Source: Thioalkalivibrio sp. (GTDB taxonomy: Bacteria > Pseudomonadota > Gammaproteobacteria > Ectothiorhodospirales > Ectothiorhodospiraceae). From it: 19,555 nucleotides of DNA. Location: positions 1-19,555 of the forward strand of contig PWRV01000164.1 of assembly GCA_003563455.1 (NCBI GenBank). The letters are read 5' to 3'. Positions within the stretch are counted from its first letter, which is position 1; every line of letters begins with the position of its first letter. The notes beneath the pieces are model-generated. The model was not told the origin of the DNA and searched no databases. It saw only the letters and a list, made by a program, of their open reading frames with translations. Positions 16,974 through 19,555 of the stretch are shown here, in pieces. The translations under genes and the position numbers were made by a program.

Positions 16974-18545
16974 TCAGTCCCGGCTGTGAACACCGGCGTA
17001 GGGCACGTTGGCCATCTCGACCAGGTCGCGATTGAAGGTGATCAGGTCGTCCTGGCCGAGGTCCGCCAGACGCGTTCGTCCGGCCGCCCGCGCCAGCACC
17101 TGCATCAGCTGAAGGGAGGCATCGAGGAAGCGGGCGAGCCTGGCGCTCCCCGTCTCGGGGTCCAGACGCTTGCGCAGCTCCGGATCATGGGTTGTCACGC
17201 CTGTCGGGCAGCGGTTGGTGTGGCAGATGCGCGCGCCGACACAGCCGACCGCCTGGATCGCACTGTTGCCCAGAGCGATCCCGTCGGCACCGAGCGCCAG
17301 GGCTTTCACGAAGTCCGCCGGCGTGCGCAAACCGCCGGTGACGATCAGCGTGACCCGTCCGCTCGCGCCGCGCAGGTTCAGGTAATGTCGTGCACGCGCG
17401 AGCGCCGGGATGGTTGGAACGCTGATGTGATCCCTGAGCAGGGCTGGCGCAGCCCCGGTGCCGCCACCGCGGCCATCGAGGATCACGTAGTCCGCACCTG
17501 CCTCGAGTGCGAAGGCCAGATCCTGCTCGATGTGGTTCGCGGAGAGCTTGAAGCCGATCGGAATACCGCCGGTCCGTTCCCGGACCGAATCGGCAAAGCG
17601 CGCGAAATCGGCCGGCGTTTCCAGATCCTGGATCACCGGCGGAGACACCGCATCCTGGCCCGCCTCGATCCCGCGCACCTCGGCAATCTCCGTGGAGACC
17701 TTGGCACCGGGAAGTACCCCGCCGACACCGGTCTTCGCGCTCTGGCCACCCTTGAAGTGAAAGGCCTGGATCTTGTCGAGCAGATCCTCGGAGTAGCCGT
17801 AGCGCGCTGGCCCCAGCTCGAAGAGGTAGCGCGAGTTCTCCGCCTGTTCCTCCGGCAGCATCCCGCCCTCTCCCGAACAGATCCCGGTACCGGCCTGCTC
17901 GGCGCCCCGCGCGAGTGCGATCTTGGCCTCGCGGGACAGCGAGCCAAAGCTCATGTCCGTAACCAGCAGCGGCATTTCCAGGCGCAACGGGCGCCGGCTC
18001 TGTGGCCCGATGACCAGTCCGCTCTCGACATCGACGTCATCAGCCAGCGGCCGGCGCGCCAATTGCGCGGCGAGAATCTGGATATCATCCCAGGATGGCG
18101 TGCGCTCGCGCGGCACGCCCATCGCAACCGTTGGCCCCTTGCGGCCGACCTCGTCCAGCCCCCCGCGTGCGAGGGCGTGGATGAATTCGACATGGGGTTC
18201 GGTGTCGGTGTTGCGTGGCGCAGGGGCGGCATCCTCTCCACCGCTATCGCCGGCATCTTCCGCATCATCACCCACACCGTCGAATTCCTGTCCGACCGCG
18301 CTCTCGGGCACCTGGGAATGGGTTCCATTGCAATACGGAAGATCCGCTGACTGCTTGCACATACACAGCCAGTTTTCTCCTTCCTCGCGGGCCGTGAATG
18401 CAATGGGCTCGATGCCGGTCCCCTCGTGCGAGCCATCGCAGAAAGGCTGATCGCTGGATCGCCCGCAGCGACAAAAGTAATACTCCTTGCCCTTTTTGAG
18501 CTGGACACCGGCTGGTTCTATTGCGCTAACTATCGGCTTTGCCAT
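16974..18545 (-). CDS. CDGSH-CDGSH-FMN glutamate synthase-like fusion protein
   Basis: The protein has 523 residues from the ATG at 18545, which has GAGGAG (18551-18556) 5 bases upstream; the GTG at 18548 is too close to that SD. Two CDGSH [2Fe-2S] motifs open the protein: Cys25, Cys27, Cys36, His40 (CRCGRSSDQPFCDGSH) and Cys61, Cys63, Cys72, His76 (CMCKQSADLPYCNGTH, Asp replaced by Asn). An acidic Gly/Ala-rich linker follows at about 84-116. The rest resembles the FMN domain of glutamate synthase (GGQSAKTGVGG), including the [3Fe-4S] triad Cys435, Cys441 and Cys446. No glutaminase domain is present. This could be a redox enzyme with built-in electron carriers, or an enzyme using ammonia. The substrate is unknown. 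It is the first gene of a pair with ygiQ and divergent from pdxH. Confidence 0.9.
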   Translation of the reverse strand: MAKPIVSAIEPAGVQLKKGKEYYFCRCGRSSDQPFCDGSHEGTGIEPIAFTAREEGENWLCMCKQSADLPYCNGTHSQVPESAVGQEFDGVGDDAEDAGDSGGEDAAPAPRNTDTEPHVEFIHALARGGLDEVGRKGPTVAMGVPRERTPSWDDIQILAAQLARRPLADDVDVESGLVIGPQSRRPLRLEMPLLVTDMSFGSLSREAKIALARGAEQAGTGICSGEGGMLPEEQAENSRYLFELGPARYGYSEDLLDKIQAFHFKGGQSAKTGVGGVLPGAKVSTEIAEVRGIEAGQDAVSPPVIQDLETPADFARFADSVRERTGGIPIGFKLSANHIEQDLAFALEAGADYVILDGRGGGTGAAPALLRDHISVPTIPALARARHYLNLRGASGRVTLIVTGGLRTPADFVKALALGADGIALGNSAIQAVGCVGARICHTNRCPTGVTTHDPELRKRLDPETGSARLARFLDASLQLMQVLARAAGRTRLADLGQDDLITFNRDLVEMANVPYAGVHSRD

Positions 18546-18661
18546 CACGACTCCTCAAAATGAACTTCGCACGCCAGACGCGCGTCGTTTGACTTGCCCG
18601 TTTACGGCCTGCCAGCCTTTTCGCCGCCCGGCCGGCAACCCGACCCATCGCTCCGGAAAGG

Positions 18662-18670
18662 TGAAATAAT
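18662..18670 (+). promoter_or_regulatory. Candidate extended -10 promoter for pdxH
   Basis: TGAAATAAT fits the extended -10 pattern: TG, one base, then AATAAT with five of six matches. It lies about 36 bases before the pdxH start. The -35 at 18642-18647 is poor. The opposite-facing promoter of the CDGSH fusion gene, in the same 160-base gap, could not be placed. Confidence 0.35.
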
Positions 18671-18705
18671 CTCCCGCCGGCATTCCATATTGCGAGGTAA
18701 CCGAG

Positions 18706-19350
18706 ATGGCGCGCATCGACCACCGACACACACGCCGTGATTACCGCCTCGGCCAGCTTCGCCGCGCTGATCTGGCGGCCAATCCGATCGATCAGCTCGC
18801 GGCCTGGCTGCTCGATGCAAAGGCCATCCAGAATCCCGAACCGACGGCGATGATTCTGGCGACCGCCGGGGATGACGGGCAGCCCGCCGCCCGTACCGTA
18901 TTGCTGAAACACCTCGATGACGAAGGCCCTTGCTGGTACACCGATTCCCGCAGCCTCAAGGGACAGCAACTCGCCGTCAACCCGAAGGCATCCATCCTTT
19001 TCTACTGGCCCGAACTCGAACGCCAGGTGCGCCTGGACGGCGAGGCCCGCATGCTCGACCCGGCGCTTGCGGACGAATACTTCGCAAGCCGCCCGCCGGG
19101 AAGCCGGTACGCAGCCGCCGCTTCGCACCAGAGCCAGCCGATCGCCAGTCGCGAGGAACTCGAACGCCGCCTGGAAGCGTTGCGGGCACGCTACCCGGAC
19201 GGCGCGGTTCCGCGCCCTCCGGCGTGGATGGGCTACCGGCTCGAACCGACGCTGGTGCAATTCTGGCAGGGGCGCGAAAGCCGCCTGCACGACCGGTTCC
19301 AATATACACGGGAGCAAGAGGGCTGGACGATTACCCGTCTGATGCCCTGA
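18706..19350 (+). CDS. pdxH: Pyridoxamine 5'-phosphate oxidase
   Basis: PdxH is a cytosolic FMN enzyme that oxidises pyridoxine or pyridoxamine 5'-phosphate to pyridoxal 5'-phosphate, the last step of vitamin B6 cofactor synthesis. The 214-residue length is standard. Family features are RTVLLKHLDDEGPCWYTD, then SLKGQQLAVNPKASILFYW, VRLDGEARML, SRYAAAASHQSQPI, and the C-terminal WQGRESRLHDRFQY with its conserved Arg-Leu-His-Asp-Arg. All are intact. The ATG at 18706 has GAGGT upstream. It stands alone on +, divergent from the CDGSH-FMN fusion. The FMN and PLP links with neighbouring enzymes are thematic only. Confidence 0.96.
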   Translation: MARIDHRHTRRDYRLGQLRRADLAANPIDQLAAWLLDAKAIQNPEPTAMILATAGDDGQPAARTVLLKHLDDEGPCWYTDSRSLKGQQLAVNPKASILFYWPELERQVRLDGEARMLDPALADEYFASRPPGSRYAAAASHQSQPIASREELERRLEALRARYPDGAVPRPPAWMGYRLEPTLVQFWQGRESRLHDRFQYTREQEGWTITRLMP

Positions 19351-19391
19351 CCTTTGACCGACCCCGCCGCGTACCGTACCGGCCATCGATC

Positions 19392-19400
19392 TGCTATCAT
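19392..19400 (+). promoter_or_regulatory. Extended -10 promoter for tRNA-Ser
   Basis: TGCTATCAT matches the extended -10 pattern (TATCAT, five of six). It is followed directly by the GC-rich CCGCGCGCGC, the type of discriminator typical of stringently controlled stable-RNA promoters. No strong -35 is seen at 17 bases. The tRNA begins 65 bases downstream. Confidence 0.45.
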
Positions 19401-19464
19401 CCGCGCGCGCTGACGGGAAACTCCGCCCCTCGCGGTCAGGGAACCGTCACTGCATCGACCCCGC

Positions 19465-19554
<90 letters not shown>

Positions 19555-19555
19555 C

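Overview
The window is a high-GC chromosomal segment dominated by ordinary bacterial housekeeping and metabolic genes. The gene set points to a gammaproteobacterium: fused MnmC, a YgiQ-type radical SAM protein, an OapA/LysM-M23 peptidase, PdxH and tRNA-Ser(CGA). A purple-sulfur-bacterium-like lineage such as Ectothiorhodospiraceae is plausible, but that is inference only. I see no prophage, insertion sequence, CRISPR array or defence island.

Layout. Positions 1-369 are mostly non-coding: a nested inverted repeat, then an 18-codon ORF with a strong Shine-Dalgarno (SD) sequence followed by a weak hairpin and T-run. Next is a GltS-type transporter on + (370-1773). It converges on a minus-strand pair: a secreted rhodanese/metallo-beta-lactamase-fold protein (4197-2875) and an L-lactate-dehydrogenase-type enzyme (2863-1916). 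A 357-base non-coding stretch carries one copy of a short palindromic repeat and an orphan T-tract hairpin. Then, on +, come a 74-residue unknown protein, a geranylgeranyl-reductase-type FAD enzyme and a Glu/Leu/Phe/Val dehydrogenase. After the dehydrogenase lies a second, inverted copy of the palindromic repeat and two more hairpins, then an M17 aminopeptidase on minus (9410-8010).

Divergent from the aminopeptidase is a + strand ABC exporter pair (ATPase and permease overlapping by ATGA). It is followed by a candidate terminator and promoter, the M23 endopeptidase and mnmC. mnmC abuts, tail to tail with one base between, a minus-strand pair: a two-CDGSH/FMN glutamate-synthase-like fusion and a YgiQ-like radical SAM protein. 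pdxH (+) diverges from the fusion gene, and a complete tRNA-Ser(CGA) ends the window.

Links between the genes. Several encode amino-acid or glutamate-linked functions (GltS-type transporter, amino-acid dehydrogenase, aminopeptidase, glutamate-synthase-like FMN protein, PLP synthesis), but they lie in separate transcription units, so a shared pathway is only a suggestion. The features most worth a second look are the CDGSH-CDGSH-FMN fusion, the rhodanese-MBL protein with a stripped HxHxDH motif, the possible leader-peptide attenuator before the transporter, and the inverted pair of short palindromic repeats bracketing 4.4-7.8 kb.
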